DNA from: Streptomyces sp. PR69 | Lineage (GTDB): Bacteria > Actinomycetota > Actinomycetes > Streptomycetales > Streptomycetaceae | Direction of reading: 5' to 3' | NCBI RefSeq assembly: GCF_026420845.1 | Contig: NZ_JAOWCB010000011.1 | Span: forward strand, 1 to 64,000 | DNA length: 64,000 nucleotides | Part shown: one piece after another, positions 24,222 through 33,342 of the stretch | Layout of the letters: each line of letters opens with the position of its first letter | Position numbering within the stretch: position 1 is the first letter of the stretch | The notes under the pieces: model-generated | What the model was told of the DNA's origin: nothing | The model's database searches: none | Seen by the model: only the letters and a program-made list of their open reading frames with translations | Program-made: the position numbers and the translations under genes

Positions 24222-25600
24222 ACCGCTCCCAAGACGCCGATTCCGTACGGTCGGTCAATCCGGCCGATCCCGCCGATGTGGTGTGCGAGCTGCCCGCGCC
24301 CGGCGCCAGGGCCATGGCCGACGCGGTCGTACGGGCGCGGGCGGCGGCTCCCGCGCTGGGCGGCGCGGCCGCACGGGCAGCCGCGCTCACCCGGGTCGCC
24401 GAGGCCGTCGAGGCGGCGGCCGGCGAACTCGCCGCGCTGGCGGTGCGCGAGGTGGGCAAGCCGCTGACGGAGGCACGGGCGGAAGTGGCGCGTACGGCGG
24501 CGATCTGGCGGTACTACGGCCAGCTGGCGTACGACCCGACCGGAGCCGTGTACGAGCCGGCCGCCGGGGCCGGACTGCTGCTGACCCGACGCCGGCCGCA
24601 TGGCGTCGCCGCGCTGATCACGCCGTGGAACTTCCCCTTCGCGATCCCCAGCTGGAAGGCGGCCCCCGCACTGGCGGCGGGCAACGCCGTCGTCCTCAAG
24701 CCCGCCCCGGAGGCGACCGCGTGTGCGCTGCGGCTCTCCGGGATCGTCGAAGCGGCCCTGCCCGAGGGGGTGTTCACGGTGGTGCCCGGCGGGGCCGCCG
24801 AGGGCGAGGCGGCGGTCGCGACGGCCGACGCGGTGTCCTTCACCGGCTCCACGGCGACGGGCGGCGCGGTGGTGCGGGCGGCCACGGCGCGCGGCGTGCC
24901 CGTCCAGGCCGAGATGGGCGGGCTGAACGCGGCGCTGGTGCTGCCGGACGCCGATCTGAAGCAGGCGGCCGGGCATATCGCGGCCGCGATCGCCGGATAC
25001 GCGGGGCAGAAGTGCACCGCGACCAGCCGGGTGATCGCGGTCGGGGGCGTCCTCGGCCCGCTCCGCGAGGCGCTGGCCCAGGCGCTGCGCGCGGTGCCCT
25101 GCGGCGATCCGGCGGACGCGGCGACCGTGTGCGGCCCGGTGATCTCCGAGCGGGCGCGGGCGCGGGCAGCCGCGGCCCACCGCTCGGGCACGGTCCTGGC
25201 CGGCGGGTCCGCGCCGGACGGGCCGGGCTGGTTCACGGCCCCCACCCTGATCGAGGACCCCGACGAGGGCTCGGCGCTGCTCAGGGAGGAGGTCTTCGGG
25301 CCCGTCGCCGTACTGCTGGGCGCGGCAAGCCTGGAGGAGGCGGTGCGTATGAGCAACGAGGTGCCGCACGGGCTCGTCACCTCCCTGCACACCGCCGATC
25401 TGGACACGGCGCTGCACGGGCTGGACCGTCTCGACACCGGCATGATCCGCGTCAACGCCCCGACGACCGGAGTCGACTTCCATCTGCCGTTCGGCGGCGC
25501 GAAGGCGTCCGGGCACGGTCCGCGCGAACAGGGGCGGGCCGCGCTGGACTTCTACACGGCCACGCGGACCTGCACGCTCGCCCCCGCGGGAGGCATGTGA
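24218..25600 (+). CDS. Aldehyde dehydrogenase, likely 2-oxoglutarate semialdehyde dehydrogenase
   Basis: The product has 460 residues, starting at a GTG (24218-24220) inside a GTGA overlap with the preceding stop. ALDH hallmarks are the substrate-channel motif ITPWNFPFAIPSWK, FTGSTATGG (NAD binding), the general base in AEMGGLNAALV, the nucleophile Cys in GYAGQKCTA, and EEVFGPVAVL. In this operon the natural substrate would be 2-oxoglutarate semialdehyde, yielding 2-oxoglutarate. Length is slightly short for the family (usually 480-500), mainly at the N-terminus. Both neighbours overlap it. Confidence 0.85.
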   Translation: MNRSQDADSVRSVNPADPADVVCELPAPGARAMADAVVRARAAAPALGGAAARAAALTRVAEAVEAAAGELAALAVREVGKPLTEARAEVARTAAIWRYYGQLAYDPTGAVYEPAAGAGLLLTRRRPHGVAALITPWNFPFAIPSWKAAPALAAGNAVVLKPAPEATACALRLSGIVEAALPEGVFTVVPGGAAEGEAAVATADAVSFTGSTATGGAVVRAATARGVPVQAEMGGLNAALVLPDADLKQAAGHIAAAIAGYAGQKCTATSRVIAVGGVLGPLREALAQALRAVPCGDPADAATVCGPVISERARARAAAAHRSGTVLAGGSAPDGPGWFTAPTLIEDPDEGSALLREEVFGPVAVLLGAASLEEAVRMSNEVPHGLVTSLHTADLDTALHGLDRLDTGMIRVNAPTTGVDFHLPFGGAKASGHGPREQGRAALDFYTATRTCTLAPAGGM

Positions 25601-26631
25601 TGCGCCGTCCGGCGGCGGAGTTCCGGACGACCGACTACCACACGGCGGGCGAACCCTTCCGGATCGTCGCCGACGGCGCACCGCCGCTGCCCGGCTCCAC
25701 GGTGGCGGCGCGGCGCGCGGCGCTGGTGCGCGCCATCGCCGCCGGATCGTGCGAGCAGGACGCCGCCCGGCGGCTGCTGGTGCGCGAACCGCGCGGCCAC
25801 GCGGGAATGTACGGAGGGTTCGTGGTGCCGCCCGATGACGCCGGAGCGGACTTCGGCGTCGTGTTCTGGCACAAGGACGGCTACTCGACCGCCTGCGGCC
25901 ACGGCGCCATGGCGCTCGGCGCGTGGGCGGTCGAGAGCGGCCGGGTGCGGGTCCCGCAGGACGGCGACGCGCCGGTCGCCGTGCGGATCGACGTCCCCTC
26001 GGGACGGGTGACGGCGCTGGTGCGGCGGCGGGCCGGGCGGGTCGCGGAGGTGACGTTCCGCAATGTGCCCGCCGTGGTGAGCGCGGCCCGGCTGCCGGTC
26101 GCCGCCGGCTCCTTCGGCACGGTCGAGGCGGGCGTCGCCCATGCGGGCGCGTGCTATGTCTCCGTGGCGGCCGGGGCGCTGGGTCTTGAGGTGAGCCGCC
26201 GGGCGCTGCCGCGGCTGACGGCCGCGGCGCGGGAGATCCGTGCCGCGCTGACCGGCCATCAAGCCGTCCGGCACCCCGGCGATCCGCTGCTGTCGGGCGT
26301 GTACGGGGTGATGTTCCACGAGGAGCTGCCCGACACCCCGGCCGGGCCGCACCAGCGCAGCGTCACCGTCTTCGCGGACGGCCAGATCGACCGCTCCCCG
26401 TGCGGCTCGGGCACCTCGGCGCGGCTGGCGCTGCTCGCCGGGTCGGGCCGGATGGGAGTCGGCGATGTGCTGCGCCATGAGTCGGTCGTGGGCTCGGTGT
26501 TCACGGCCCGCCTGGCCGGGCGCGCCCCGGACGGCGTCCTGACGGAGATCACCGGAACATCCCACCGGACGGGCGAGCATCTGTTCACACTGGAGGCGGA
26601 CGACGAACTGGGAACGGGGTTTCTGCTGTGA
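25600..26631 (+). CDS. Second proline-racemase-family enzyme
   Basis: The product has 343 residues, with ATG overlapping the ALDH stop. It is a distant paralogue of the upstream racemase, carrying C99 in STACGHGAMALG and C268 in DRSPCGSGTSA. Both cysteines are again kept, so epimerase or racemase chemistry is expected. The context of the first cysteine (ACGHG) differs from its paralogue (MCGHG), suggesting a different substrate, perhaps 3-hydroxyproline, proline or another hydroxyproline isomer. It overlaps the next gene at a GTGA. Confidence 0.82.
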   Translation: MRRPAAEFRTTDYHTAGEPFRIVADGAPPLPGSTVAARRAALVRAIAAGSCEQDAARRLLVREPRGHAGMYGGFVVPPDDAGADFGVVFWHKDGYSTACGHGAMALGAWAVESGRVRVPQDGDAPVAVRIDVPSGRVTALVRRRAGRVAEVTFRNVPAVVSAARLPVAAGSFGTVEAGVAHAGACYVSVAAGALGLEVSRRALPRLTAAAREIRAALTGHQAVRHPGDPLLSGVYGVMFHEELPDTPAGPHQRSVTVFADGQIDRSPCGSGTSARLALLAGSGRMGVGDVLRHESVVGSVFTARLAGRAPDGVLTEITGTSHRTGEHLFTLEADDELGTGFLL

Positions 26632-27572
26632 CGATGCTGCTCGGCGGCGACGCCGTCGCCCGGCTGCTCTCCCCCTCCGCGGCCGCCGACGCCCTGGTGC
26701 GCGCCCTGGCCGACGGGCTCGATCCGGAGGCGGGCACGCCCAGGACGGCGACGCCCGTGCCGGCCGGGGAGCTGCTCACCATGCCCGCCGCCTGGCGCTC
26801 ATGGGCCGGGGTGAAGATCGTCGGGGTGGCGCCGGGCAATCCGGCCCGCGGGCTTCCCCGGATCACCGGCGGCTATCTGCTGCTCGACGGGCCGACCCTG
26901 CGCCCCCTGGCGCTGCTCGACGGCGCGGCGCTCACCGCTCTGCGCACCCCGGCGGTCACCGCCGTGGCGATCCGGGCGCTGGCCGTGCCCGACGCCCGGG
27001 AGGCGGTGGTCTTCGGGACGGGGCCGCAGGCGTACGGGCATCTCGTGGCGGCGCTCGCGGAGCGGCCGCTCGAACGGGTCCATGTCGTGGCGCGTGACCG
27101 TGCCCGCGCCGAGGAGCTGGTCCGGCGCGCGGACGCCCTCGGGGTGACGGCGGGGGTCTCGGGTCCGGACGCGGTGGCCGGGGCGGATCTGGTGCTGTGC
27201 TGCACCTCGTCGCGCGAGCCGCTGTTCGACGGGCGGCTGGCGCCCGCGCGGGCGCTGGTGGCGGCGGTGGGCTCGCACACCCCGGACGCCCGCGAGGTCG
27301 ACACGGCGCTGGTGCGGCGGTCGGAGGTGTATGCCGAGGCGCGGTCCGCGGCGCTGCGGGAGGCGGGCGATCTGCTGATCCCGATGGCTGAGGGCGCGGT
27401 GGGAGAGGACTGCGTCGCGGGCACGCTCGCCTCTCTCGCGGACCGCCGCCCGGCGTCCTCGTACGACCGGCCCCGGCTGTTCAAGAGCGTGGGCATGGCA
27501 TGGGAGGACCTGGTGCTGGCGGCCGCCGTCCACCGTGCGGCGGCGGACGCCCGAGGCAGCGGCGAAACGTGA
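26628..27572 (+). CDS. Ornithine cyclodeaminase/mu-crystallin family reductase
   Basis: The product has 314 residues from a GTG (26628-26630) overlapping the racemase stop. It shows the family layout: an N-terminal dimerisation part with RTATPVPAGELLTMPA and VKIVGVAPGNPARGLP, then a Rossmann domain with VVFGTGPQAYGHL. In hydroxyproline operons members of this family reduce cyclic imines such as 1-pyrroline-2-carboxylate (LhpI type). That fits better here than true ornithine cyclodeaminase. The stop codon lies inside the second putative GntR site. Confidence 0.8.
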   Translation: MTMLLGGDAVARLLSPSAAADALVRALADGLDPEAGTPRTATPVPAGELLTMPAAWRSWAGVKIVGVAPGNPARGLPRITGGYLLLDGPTLRPLALLDGAALTALRTPAVTAVAIRALAVPDAREAVVFGTGPQAYGHLVAALAERPLERVHVVARDRARAEELVRRADALGVTAGVSGPDAVAGADLVLCCTSSREPLFDGRLAPARALVAAVGSHTPDAREVDTALVRRSEVYAEARSAALREAGDLLIPMAEGAVGEDCVAGTLASLADRRPASSYDRPRLFKSVGMAWEDLVLAAAVHRAAADARGSGET

Positions 27573-27580
27573 CATTGTAC
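27569..27580. promoter_or_regulatory. Candidate GntR operator, site 2 (GTGACATTGTAC)
   Basis: This element overlaps the stop codon of the preceding gene and lies 33 bases upstream of the gntR ATG. It matches the complement of the site ahead of the operon in 11 of 12 bases. The placement suggests autoregulation of the regulator gene. Confidence 0.5.
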
Positions 27581-27613
27581 GCTGGTGCTTCTCATCTGCA
27601 CGGAGGACTCGTC

Positions 27614-28327
27614 ATGGGCGACCTGAAGCGACGCCATCTCATCACGGCCCAGGAGCGGCTGCGCGACCAGGTGGCCCACGCCCTGCGGGCCGCCCTGGTC
27701 GCGGGTGAACTGCGGCCCGGCCAGGTCTACTCGGCCCCCGGGCTCGCCGCGGACTTCGGCGTCTCGGCGACGCCGGTGCGCGAGGCGATGCTCGATCTGG
27801 CGCGGGAAGGGCTGGTCGAGCCGGTACGGAACAAGGGATTCCGGATCACCGAGGTGAGCGAGCGGGACCTCGACCAGTACACCGAGATCCGGCTGCTGAT
27901 CGAGGTGCCCACGGTCGGCCGGGTTGCCCGCGAGGCCGCACCCGAGGACCTGGAGGCGCTGCGGCCCATCGCCGAGGAGATCGTCGAGGCGGCCCGGGAA
28001 CACGATCTGATCGGCTATCTGGAAGCCGACCGGCGCTTCCATCTCACGCTGCTGGGCCTCGCGGGCAATGAGCGGCTCGTCGAGACCGTCGGCGAACTGC
28101 GCAAGCGCTCCCGGCTGTACGGGCTGACGCTGCTGGACGAGCGAAACGCGCTGCTGCCCTCGGCCGAGGAGCATCTCGAACTGCTCGATCTGATGCTGGC
28201 GGGCGACGCCGCGGCCGCGGAGGCGTGTATGACCCGCCACCTCGGCCACGTACGCTCCCTGTGGGCGCGGCCCGACGACGAGGCGGAGGCTCCGGCCCCG
28301 CGCCGCAGGCTGGGCGCGACCTCCTGA
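27614..28327 (+). CDS. GntR/FadR-type transcriptional regulator
   Basis: The product has 237 residues from the ATG at 27614, preceded by GGAGG seven bases away. The N-terminal winged helix shows the GntR signature (LRAALVAGELRPGQVYS, FGVSATPVREAMLDLAREGLV). The C-terminal FCD ligand domain includes the metal-binding pattern EIRLLIEV, then DRRFHLTLL and HLELLDLMLAGD. It probably represses the catabolic operon upstream and its own gene through the paired GTGACATTNTAC elements, with a hydroxyproline-related ligand as inducer; this is inference from context. Confidence 0.88.
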   Translation: MGDLKRRHLITAQERLRDQVAHALRAALVAGELRPGQVYSAPGLAADFGVSATPVREAMLDLAREGLVEPVRNKGFRITEVSERDLDQYTEIRLLIEVPTVGRVAREAAPEDLEALRPIAEEIVEAAREHDLIGYLEADRRFHLTLLGLAGNERLVETVGELRKRSRLYGLTLLDERNALLPSAEEHLELLDLMLAGDAAAAEACMTRHLGHVRSLWARPDDEAEAPAPRRRLGATS

Positions 28328-28357
28328 GCGCTCCCCCGGCTGGCTCCTGAGCACTCC

Positions 28358-28375
28358 CCCGGCTTCCCCGCCGGG
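28358..28375. terminator. Hairpin between convergent gntR and methyltransferase genes
   Basis: CCCGGC-TTCCCC-GCCGGG forms a 6-base GC stem with a 6-base loop in the 53-base gap between convergent stops. There is no T-run, as is common for actinobacterial terminators. A near-duplicate CTCCTGAGC-CTCCCCCGGCT string also occurs here. Confidence 0.45.
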
Positions 28376-28380
28376 CGCGG

Positions 28381-29292
28381 TCAGCAGCGCCTGCCCTCGA
28401 CGAGGAACACCCGGCGGACGCCCCGCTCCGTGCGGGGGGACGCCGGGACGGCCCGGCCGTACACGGCCGACAGCTCGCCCGGCTCGGTCGCGCGTGCGGT
28501 GAAGCCATGGGCGGCGAAGAGCGCCTCCGGGTCGTCCGCGCCGTACTGCCAGGGGCAGCCCCAGCGGGCGAAGACATCGAGCTGGCCGCGTGCCTGGGCC
28601 AGTGTCAGGCCGGCGGCGTTGACGAGGTCGGCCGCCAGCACGCTGCCGGTCGCGGCGATCCGGCGGATGCGGTCCAGCAGCCGGTGGACGGCCGCTTCGG
28701 GCAGGTAGTACAGCATCCCCTCCAGCAGCCAGGCGGAGGGCAGCGCGGGGTCATATCCGGCGTCGACGAGCCGGGCTTCCCAGTCCGGGGAGGTCAGATC
28801 CGCGGCGACCGCCCGGTGCTCGGCGCGCGGCACGGCGCCGGCCAGCCGGTCCCGCTTGTAGGCGAGCACGGCCGCGCGGTCGATCTCGAAGTAGCGCAGA
28901 CCCGCGGGCCAGTCGAGGCGGTAGGCCCGCGCGTCCATGCCGGAGGCCGCCGACACGATCTGCGGCACGTGCCGCGCGGCGCGCAGCAGCCGGTCGTCGA
29001 AGTACCGGGTGCGGACGGCGTTGACGTCCAGCGGTCTGGGCATCGCCGTCTGCTGCCCGGCGGCCTGAGCGCCGTGGACGCCGTGGACGCCGGGCGTGCC
29101 GTGGACGCCGGGCGTGCCATGGGTGCCTTCCTGGAGTTCGGCCAGCAGCGCGGGGCCCAGCTCGCCGCAGAGCCTTTCGGCGTACGGGTCGGCGTAGAGC
29201 CGGTCGGGCCTGCGGTTCTCCTCGGCCCGCATCGCCGCGGTCAGCAGCGAGGTCCGCCCCACCGCGTCCAGCACGGCACGCCCTCCAGCCAT
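28381..29292 (-). CDS. SAM-dependent methyltransferase, TIGR00027/LCM family
   Basis: The product has 303 residues from the ATG at 29290-29292, chosen because GAGGAGG lies eight bases upstream; an in-frame GTG 21 bases earlier is the alternative. The family pattern is clear: AVGRTSLLTAAMRAEENRRPD at the N-terminus, VNAVRTRYFDD, SAASGMDARAYRL (SAM site), YFEIDR and AWLLEGMLYYLP. Members methylate carboxyl or hydroxyl groups. A short HGTPGVHGTPGVHGVHG stretch from a local DNA repeat interrupts the N-terminal part. It is the last gene of the phenazine group and may methylate the phenazine, for example as a carboxyl ester. Confidence 0.85.
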   Translation of the reverse strand: MAGGRAVLDAVGRTSLLTAAMRAEENRRPDRLYADPYAERLCGELGPALLAELQEGTHGTPGVHGTPGVHGVHGAQAAGQQTAMPRPLDVNAVRTRYFDDRLLRAARHVPQIVSAASGMDARAYRLDWPAGLRYFEIDRAAVLAYKRDRLAGAVPRAEHRAVAADLTSPDWEARLVDAGYDPALPSAWLLEGMLYYLPEAAVHRLLDRIRRIAATGSVLAADLVNAAGLTLAQARGQLDVFARWGCPWQYGADDPEALFAAHGFTARATEPGELSAVYGRAVPASPRTERGVRRVFLVEGRRC

Positions 29293-29305
29293 GGCGGCCG
29301 CCTCC

Positions 29306-30319
29306 TCAGCCACGGGGGGCCGCGATCAGCGCGGTCGTCTCCGCCGGCAGTTCGGCGATCCGCTCCACGTCCAGGCCCGCCCGGTCCAGCAGCCGGGTGA
29401 ACGTCTCGACGGTGCGGTGCCGGCCGCCATTGGTCATCAGCAGATGCAGATCCCACAGCGCGGGCAGCATGGTGCACCCCTCGTCGGTCACCACCCGCTC
29501 GAAGATCAGCAGCCGGGACTCCGGGCCCGCCATGGAGCGCCGGCAGTTCTCGAAGACCGTCACCAGCTGGTCGTCGTCCCAGCCGGCGAGCACCCGGCAC
29601 AGCAGATAGACGTCGCCGCCCCCCGGAACGGCCTCGAACATGCTGCCCCCGACGAGCGTGACGCGGCCGTCGTCCCCGAGCGTCGCAGCCAGGTTCTCCC
29701 GGGCGGCGGGCATCACATGCTCACGGTCCAGCAGCGTGCCGCGGGCGTCCGGGACGGCGCCCAGGACGGCGGCGAGGAGCTGGCCGTTGCCGCCGCCGAC
29801 GTCCACGACGTGCTTGCCGGAGAAGTCGAACACCTCCGGCACCCGGTCGAAGAAGAGATTGCCCGCCTTCATGGCCCGCTGGAAGCGGTCAGAGGCGTCC
29901 GGATGCTCGCCCAGGTAGGCGTAGAGCGGCTGTCCGTACGCCGCCTCGAAACCGGCGCTGACGGTGCTGATGGCCTGCGGCGCGTGCCCCCACGCGGTGT
30001 AGAACTCCTCGCCGTACAGCAGGCACATGTCGCGCAGCGAGCCCGGGCGGTCGAGCAGAGTCCTGCTGACCGGGGTGTTGCGGTGGCCGGTGCGCTCGCC
30101 GCCGTCGAAGACGCCCATGGCGGTCAGCAGCCGCATCAGCCGGCGGATGCCCTCCTCCTCGGCCCCGGTGGCGGCGGCCAGTTCGCCGCTGCGGACGAGC
30201 CCGGCCTCGATGTGGTCGGGGATGCGCAGCTTGACGGCCGTGTGGAGGGCCTGGGCCCGCCAGCCTCCGGTGATCAGCTCGACCGCCTGCTGGGCGGCGG
30301 CCTGAACGTCGGCGGTCAT
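29306..30319 (-). CDS. PhzM-like SAM methyltransferase (hydroxyindole-O-methyltransferase fold)
   Basis: The product has 337 residues, with ATG overlapping the phzB stop by four bases. The N-terminal dimerisation winged helix (ELITGGWRAQALHTAVKL) and the C-terminal SAM domain (HVVDVGGGNGQLLAAVL, VTLVGGSMFEAVPGGGDVYLL) are those of PF00891. PhzM, which N-methylates phenazine-1-carboxylate on the way to pyocyanin, belongs to this family, and the position straight after phzB supports a phenazine substrate. Usual O-methyltransferase catalytic histidine positions are not obvious, which would also suit an N-methyltransferase. No PhzS-type hydroxylase is present. Confidence 0.82.
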   Translation of the reverse strand: MTADVQAAAQQAVELITGGWRAQALHTAVKLRIPDHIEAGLVRSGELAAATGAEEEGIRRLMRLLTAMGVFDGGERTGHRNTPVSRTLLDRPGSLRDMCLLYGEEFYTAWGHAPQAISTVSAGFEAAYGQPLYAYLGEHPDASDRFQRAMKAGNLFFDRVPEVFDFSGKHVVDVGGGNGQLLAAVLGAVPDARGTLLDREHVMPAARENLAATLGDDGRVTLVGGSMFEAVPGGGDVYLLCRVLAGWDDDQLVTVFENCRRSMAGPESRLLIFERVVTDEGCTMLPALWDLHLLMTNGGRHRTVETFTRLLDRAGLDVERIAELPAETTALIAAPRG

Positions 30320-30780
30320 GTCGGTATGCCCCTTCGCTTGATCACCGGAATGTCGATGCCGAGCGCTCGCATCTGCTGGTACGGGTTCATGAACTCCCGC
30401 TGCGTGACGATCTTTCCGTCGCGCAGCTGGAACGAATGCAGAAAGTGATTCCTGTAGTGGCCGGGCGGATAGTCCGGATAGCGGATCTGGCCCTCGCCGT
30501 CGCACTCCACCCAGAAGCGGTTGGGGTCCTGGGTCTCGAAGATCTCGATGTTGTACCAGACCCAGTCGGGGAAGATCTCCAGCGACCACGCGCCGTGCGC
30601 CTTCAGTTTGTCCAGGCCGCGCGAGACGATCGGCTCCTCGGTGTCCCCGGTGTAGAGGCCGGCGCTGCCGTCCTCCGCGAAAAGGAGATAGCGGGTCAGC
30701 CGGCTCTCGCCCTTTCTGCTCATATAGTCCTCCACCACGGCCCGGTGGCGGCGGCGGAGTTCCGTGTCCGTGAAGGTCAT
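30316..30780 (-). CDS. phzB: Phenazine biosynthesis protein PhzA/B
   Basis: The product has 154 residues from the ATG at 30778-30780. It is a SnoaL/NTF2-like small protein closely following the known PhzB pattern: RRHRAVVEDYMSRKGESRLTRY, FPDWVWYNIEIFETQDPNRFWVECDGEGQI and GHYRNHFLHSFQLRDGKI. PhzA/B catalyses the imine-forming condensation of two PhzF product molecules into the tricyclic phenazine precursor. Only a single copy is present, as in most non-Pseudomonas clusters. It starts 7 bases after the phzE stop and overlaps the methyltransferase start. Confidence 0.93.
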   Translation of the reverse strand: MTFTDTELRRRHRAVVEDYMSRKGESRLTRYLLFAEDGSAGLYTGDTEEPIVSRGLDKLKAHGAWSLEIFPDWVWYNIEIFETQDPNRFWVECDGEGQIRYPDYPPGHYRNHFLHSFQLRDGKIVTQREFMNPYQQMRALGIDIPVIKRRGIPT

Positions 30781-30787
30781 GCGTCTG

Positions 30788-32671
30788 TCACCCTTCCAGC
30801 ACTTCCTTGATCCTGGTGGCGAAGAGCCGCGGGCCGTGTTTGGTGAGCACCGACTCCGCGTGGAACTGCATCGAGGCGAAGCGCGGTCCACGCAGGGCGT
30901 GGACCTCTCCCGTCTGTGTGTCGCGGCTGATCTCGACCGTGCCGACACCCGGGCGCTCGATCCTCGCGTTGCCGCTGCGGGCGGCGAAACTGTTGTAGAA
31001 GCCGACCAGTTCGCGGTCGCCGAAGAGGTCGATCTCCCGCTGTGTGCCCTGATGCGGGACGTCGCAGCGGAAGACTCCGAGGCCGAGACGGAGGCTGAGC
31101 ACCTGGTGGCTGAGGCATACGGCGAGGAACGGGCGGCGCGCGGTCAGCAGCCGGTCGACGGCGGTGTGCAGATGGGCGATCCTCGGATGGCCGGCCTCCC
31201 GCGGGTCGCCGGGCCCCGGCCCCAGGACGACGAGGTCATAGCCGTCGGTGTCGTACTCCTCGTCGAACCGGCGGACGGTGACATGAAGTCCCAGCGAGCG
31301 CAGCTGGTGGGCCATCATCGCGGTGAAGTTGTCCTCGGCGTCCACGACCAGCGTGCGGCAGGGCGGCAGCGTGGGCACGGGGCCGGCAGAGGCCGGGTCT
31401 TCGGCGACCCAGTAGCGGGCGAGTGAGGCGCTGCGCTCGCCGAGCGTCGCCCTGACCTCCGGGTAGTCGCTGAAGGGGCGCGGCCGGCCGACCGCCAGCG
31501 CGGACAGCAGGCCGACGGCCTTGGCGCGGGTCTCGGCCACCTCGGACGAGGGGTCGGAGTGGCGTACCAGCGTGGCGCCCACGGCGATCGACATCCGTCC
31601 TGCGGCGTCGATGTCGGCGGTGCGGATCATGATGGCGGAGTCCATGGCAGGGCCGCCGCTGTGGTCCCGGCCGATGAGGGCCGCGACGCCGCTGTAGTAG
31701 CCCCGGCCTTCCGGTTCATGACGGCTGATGACCCGGCAGGCGCTCTCCAGGGGGCTGCCGGTGACGGTCGGCGCGAACATCGTCTCCCGCAGGATGTCCC
31801 GCGGGTCGCGGGCCGTGCGGCCCTCGATCAGGTATTCGGTGTGCGCGAGATGGGACATCTCCTTGAGGAAGGGGCCGGTCAGCCGGCCGCCCTCGTCGCA
31901 GATGCGGGCCATCATCTTCAGCTCTTCGTCGACGACCATGTTGAGCTCGTCGCTCTCCTTGCCGTCGTGCAGAAACTCCATCACGCCCGGCAGGGTGGGG
32001 CCCGTCGGCGGATACCGGTAGGTGCCGCTGATCGGGTTCATCACGGCCGTGCCGGCGCGGAGGCTGACATGCCGTTCCGGGGTCGCGCCGACGAACGTGC
32101 GGTCGCCGGTGTGCACGAGGAACGTCCAGTACGCGCCCGACTCGCCCTCGCACAGCCTGCGGAAGAACGTCAGGGCCTTGCACAGCTCGTACTTCTCGAT
32201 CGTGGCGGCGTAGGAGCGCTTGATGACGAAGTTGGCGCCGACGCCGCGGCCGATCTCCTCGGCGGCGATCCGCCGCACGGTGTCGGCATAGGCCTCGTCG
32301 TCCACGTCGAAGCGCTCGCCGACCAGCCGGATCGGGGTGACGGGGATTCGGGCCAGCACCTCGTGGACCGGCAGCACCGCCTGGTCCGTCACCCGCATCG
32401 CGATCAGCGGCGCGCCGTCGTCGACGCAGTCGAAGCCGCGCTCGGCGATCTGCCGGTACGGGACCATGGCCAGGACGTCATGCCGGGGTCCGGCGGACTT
32501 CTCGCCCGGATCGCCGCCCAGCGGGATACGGGCCAGGGCGTCCGGCGTCGACACCTCGCCGGCGAGGACGTCCAGACTGCCGGGGCCGTTCGCGTCGGGA
32601 CGGAAGAGCAGCGCGAAGGGCGGCGGCTCGGGCCCGAGCACCCTCTCCAGCAGTTCCCTCCGGTCGGTCAT
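30788..32671 (-). CDS. phzE: 2-amino-2-desoxyisochorismate synthase PhzE
   Basis: The product has 627 residues, the usual PhzE length. The N-terminal chorismate-binding (anthranilate synthase I-like) domain includes [26 protein letters not shown] and [13 protein letters not shown]. The C-terminal glutamine amidotransferase domain has [10 protein letters not shown], the nucleophile in [10 protein letters not shown] and the QFHAES histidine. It converts chorismate plus glutamine-derived ammonia to ADIC, the entry to phenazines. It overlaps phzD by four bases at its start. Confidence 0.95.
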   Translation of the reverse strand: MTDRRELLERVLGPEPPPFALLFRPDANGPGSLDVLAGEVSTPDALARIPLGGDPGEKSAGPRHDVLAMVPYRQIAERGFDCVDDGAPLIAMRVTDQAVLPVHEVLARIPVTPIRLVGERFDVDDEAYADTVRRIAAEEIGRGVGANFVIKRSYAATIEKYELCKALTFFRRLCEGESGAYWTFLVHTGDRTFVGATPERHVSLRAGTAVMNPISGTYRYPPTGPTLPGVMEFLHDGKESDELNMVVDEELKMMARICDEGGRLTGPFLKEMSHLAHTEYLIEGRTARDPRDILRETMFAPTVTGSPLESACRVISRHEPEGRGYYSGVAALIGRDHSGGPAMDSAIMIRTADIDAAGRMSIAVGATLVRHSDPSSEVAETRAKAVGLLSALAVGRPRPFSDYPEVRATLGERSASLARYWVAEDPASAGPVPTLPPCRTLVVDAEDNFTAMMAHQLRSLGLHVTVRRFDEEYDTDGYDLVVLGPGPGDPREAGHPRIAHLHTAVDRLLTARRPFLAVCLSHQVLSLRLGLGVFRCDVPHQGTQREIDLFGDRELVGFYNSFAARSGNARIERPGVGTVEISRDTQTGEVHALRGPRFASMQFHAESVLTKHGPRLFATRIKEVLEG

Positions 32672-33342
32672 CGGAACACCTCCTCGCTCGTGGTCACCAC
32701 GGCGCAGCGGCGGGCGGCGTAGTCGAGGGCCAGCCGGTGCTGGCGCGCGGAGAAGTCCGCGGTCGCGTCGGCGGCCAGAAACGGCTGGATGTCATGGGAG
32801 AACGCGTCGACCGCGGTCGCCAGCACGCCCACGTGGGCGTACACCCCGCACAGCAGGAGCTGGTCCCGGCCGGCCTCGCGCATCCGGGCGAGCAGACCGG
32901 AGCGGAAGAAGGCGCTGTAGCGCCACTTGGTGAAGACCCAGTCGCCGTCGGCGGGGGCCAGGGGCGCCGCCACGGCGCGGTCCCGGGGGTCCGCGGCCAT
33001 GCCCGGTCCCCAGAAGTCCTGGAGCAGACCGCGCTGTTCCGCGGTCATGCCGCCGGGCTGCACCGTGTACGCCACGGGCACGCCGAGCGCACGGCAGCGG
33101 TCGTGCAGAGCGGCCGCGTTGCGGATGAGGGCGGCCCGCAGGGCGTCGGGCAGGGGCCGCAGAAAGAACCTCTGCATATCGTGGACGAGGAGCACGGCCC
33201 GGCCGGGCTCCGCCGTCCACCGGGCGGTGTTGGGCGGCAGCTCGGCGGCCGTGGGCAGCTCGTACGGCGCGATCTCGGGTATGCCCGGCGGGGCGGGGGC
33301 GGGCACGGTCTGCGGTCGCAGGCCGGCAGCGGAGTCGTTCAC
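32668..33342 (-). CDS. phzD: Isochorismatase-family PhzD
   Basis: The product has 224 residues from a GTG at 33340-33342, with AAGGGG nine bases upstream. A longer in-frame ATG at 33408 would add 22 atypical residues. The body matches PhzD almost continuously: [13 protein letters not shown], the catalytic Asp in [30 protein letters not shown], the lysine in [10 protein letters not shown], and [13 protein letters not shown]. It hydrolyses ADIC to trans-2,3-dihydro-3-hydroxyanthranilate, the PhzF substrate. It heads the phzD-phzE-phzB-methyltransferase group. Confidence 0.94.
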   Translation of the reverse strand: MNDSAAGLRPQTVPAPAPPGIPEIAPYELPTAAELPPNTARWTAEPGRAVLLVHDMQRFFLRPLPDALRAALIRNAAALHDRCRALGVPVAYTVQPGGMTAEQRGLLQDFWGPGMAADPRDRAVAAPLAPADGDWVFTKWRYSAFFRSGLLARMREAGRDQLLLCGVYAHVGVLATAVDAFSHDIQPFLAADATADFSARQHRLALDYAARRCAVVTTSEEVFR

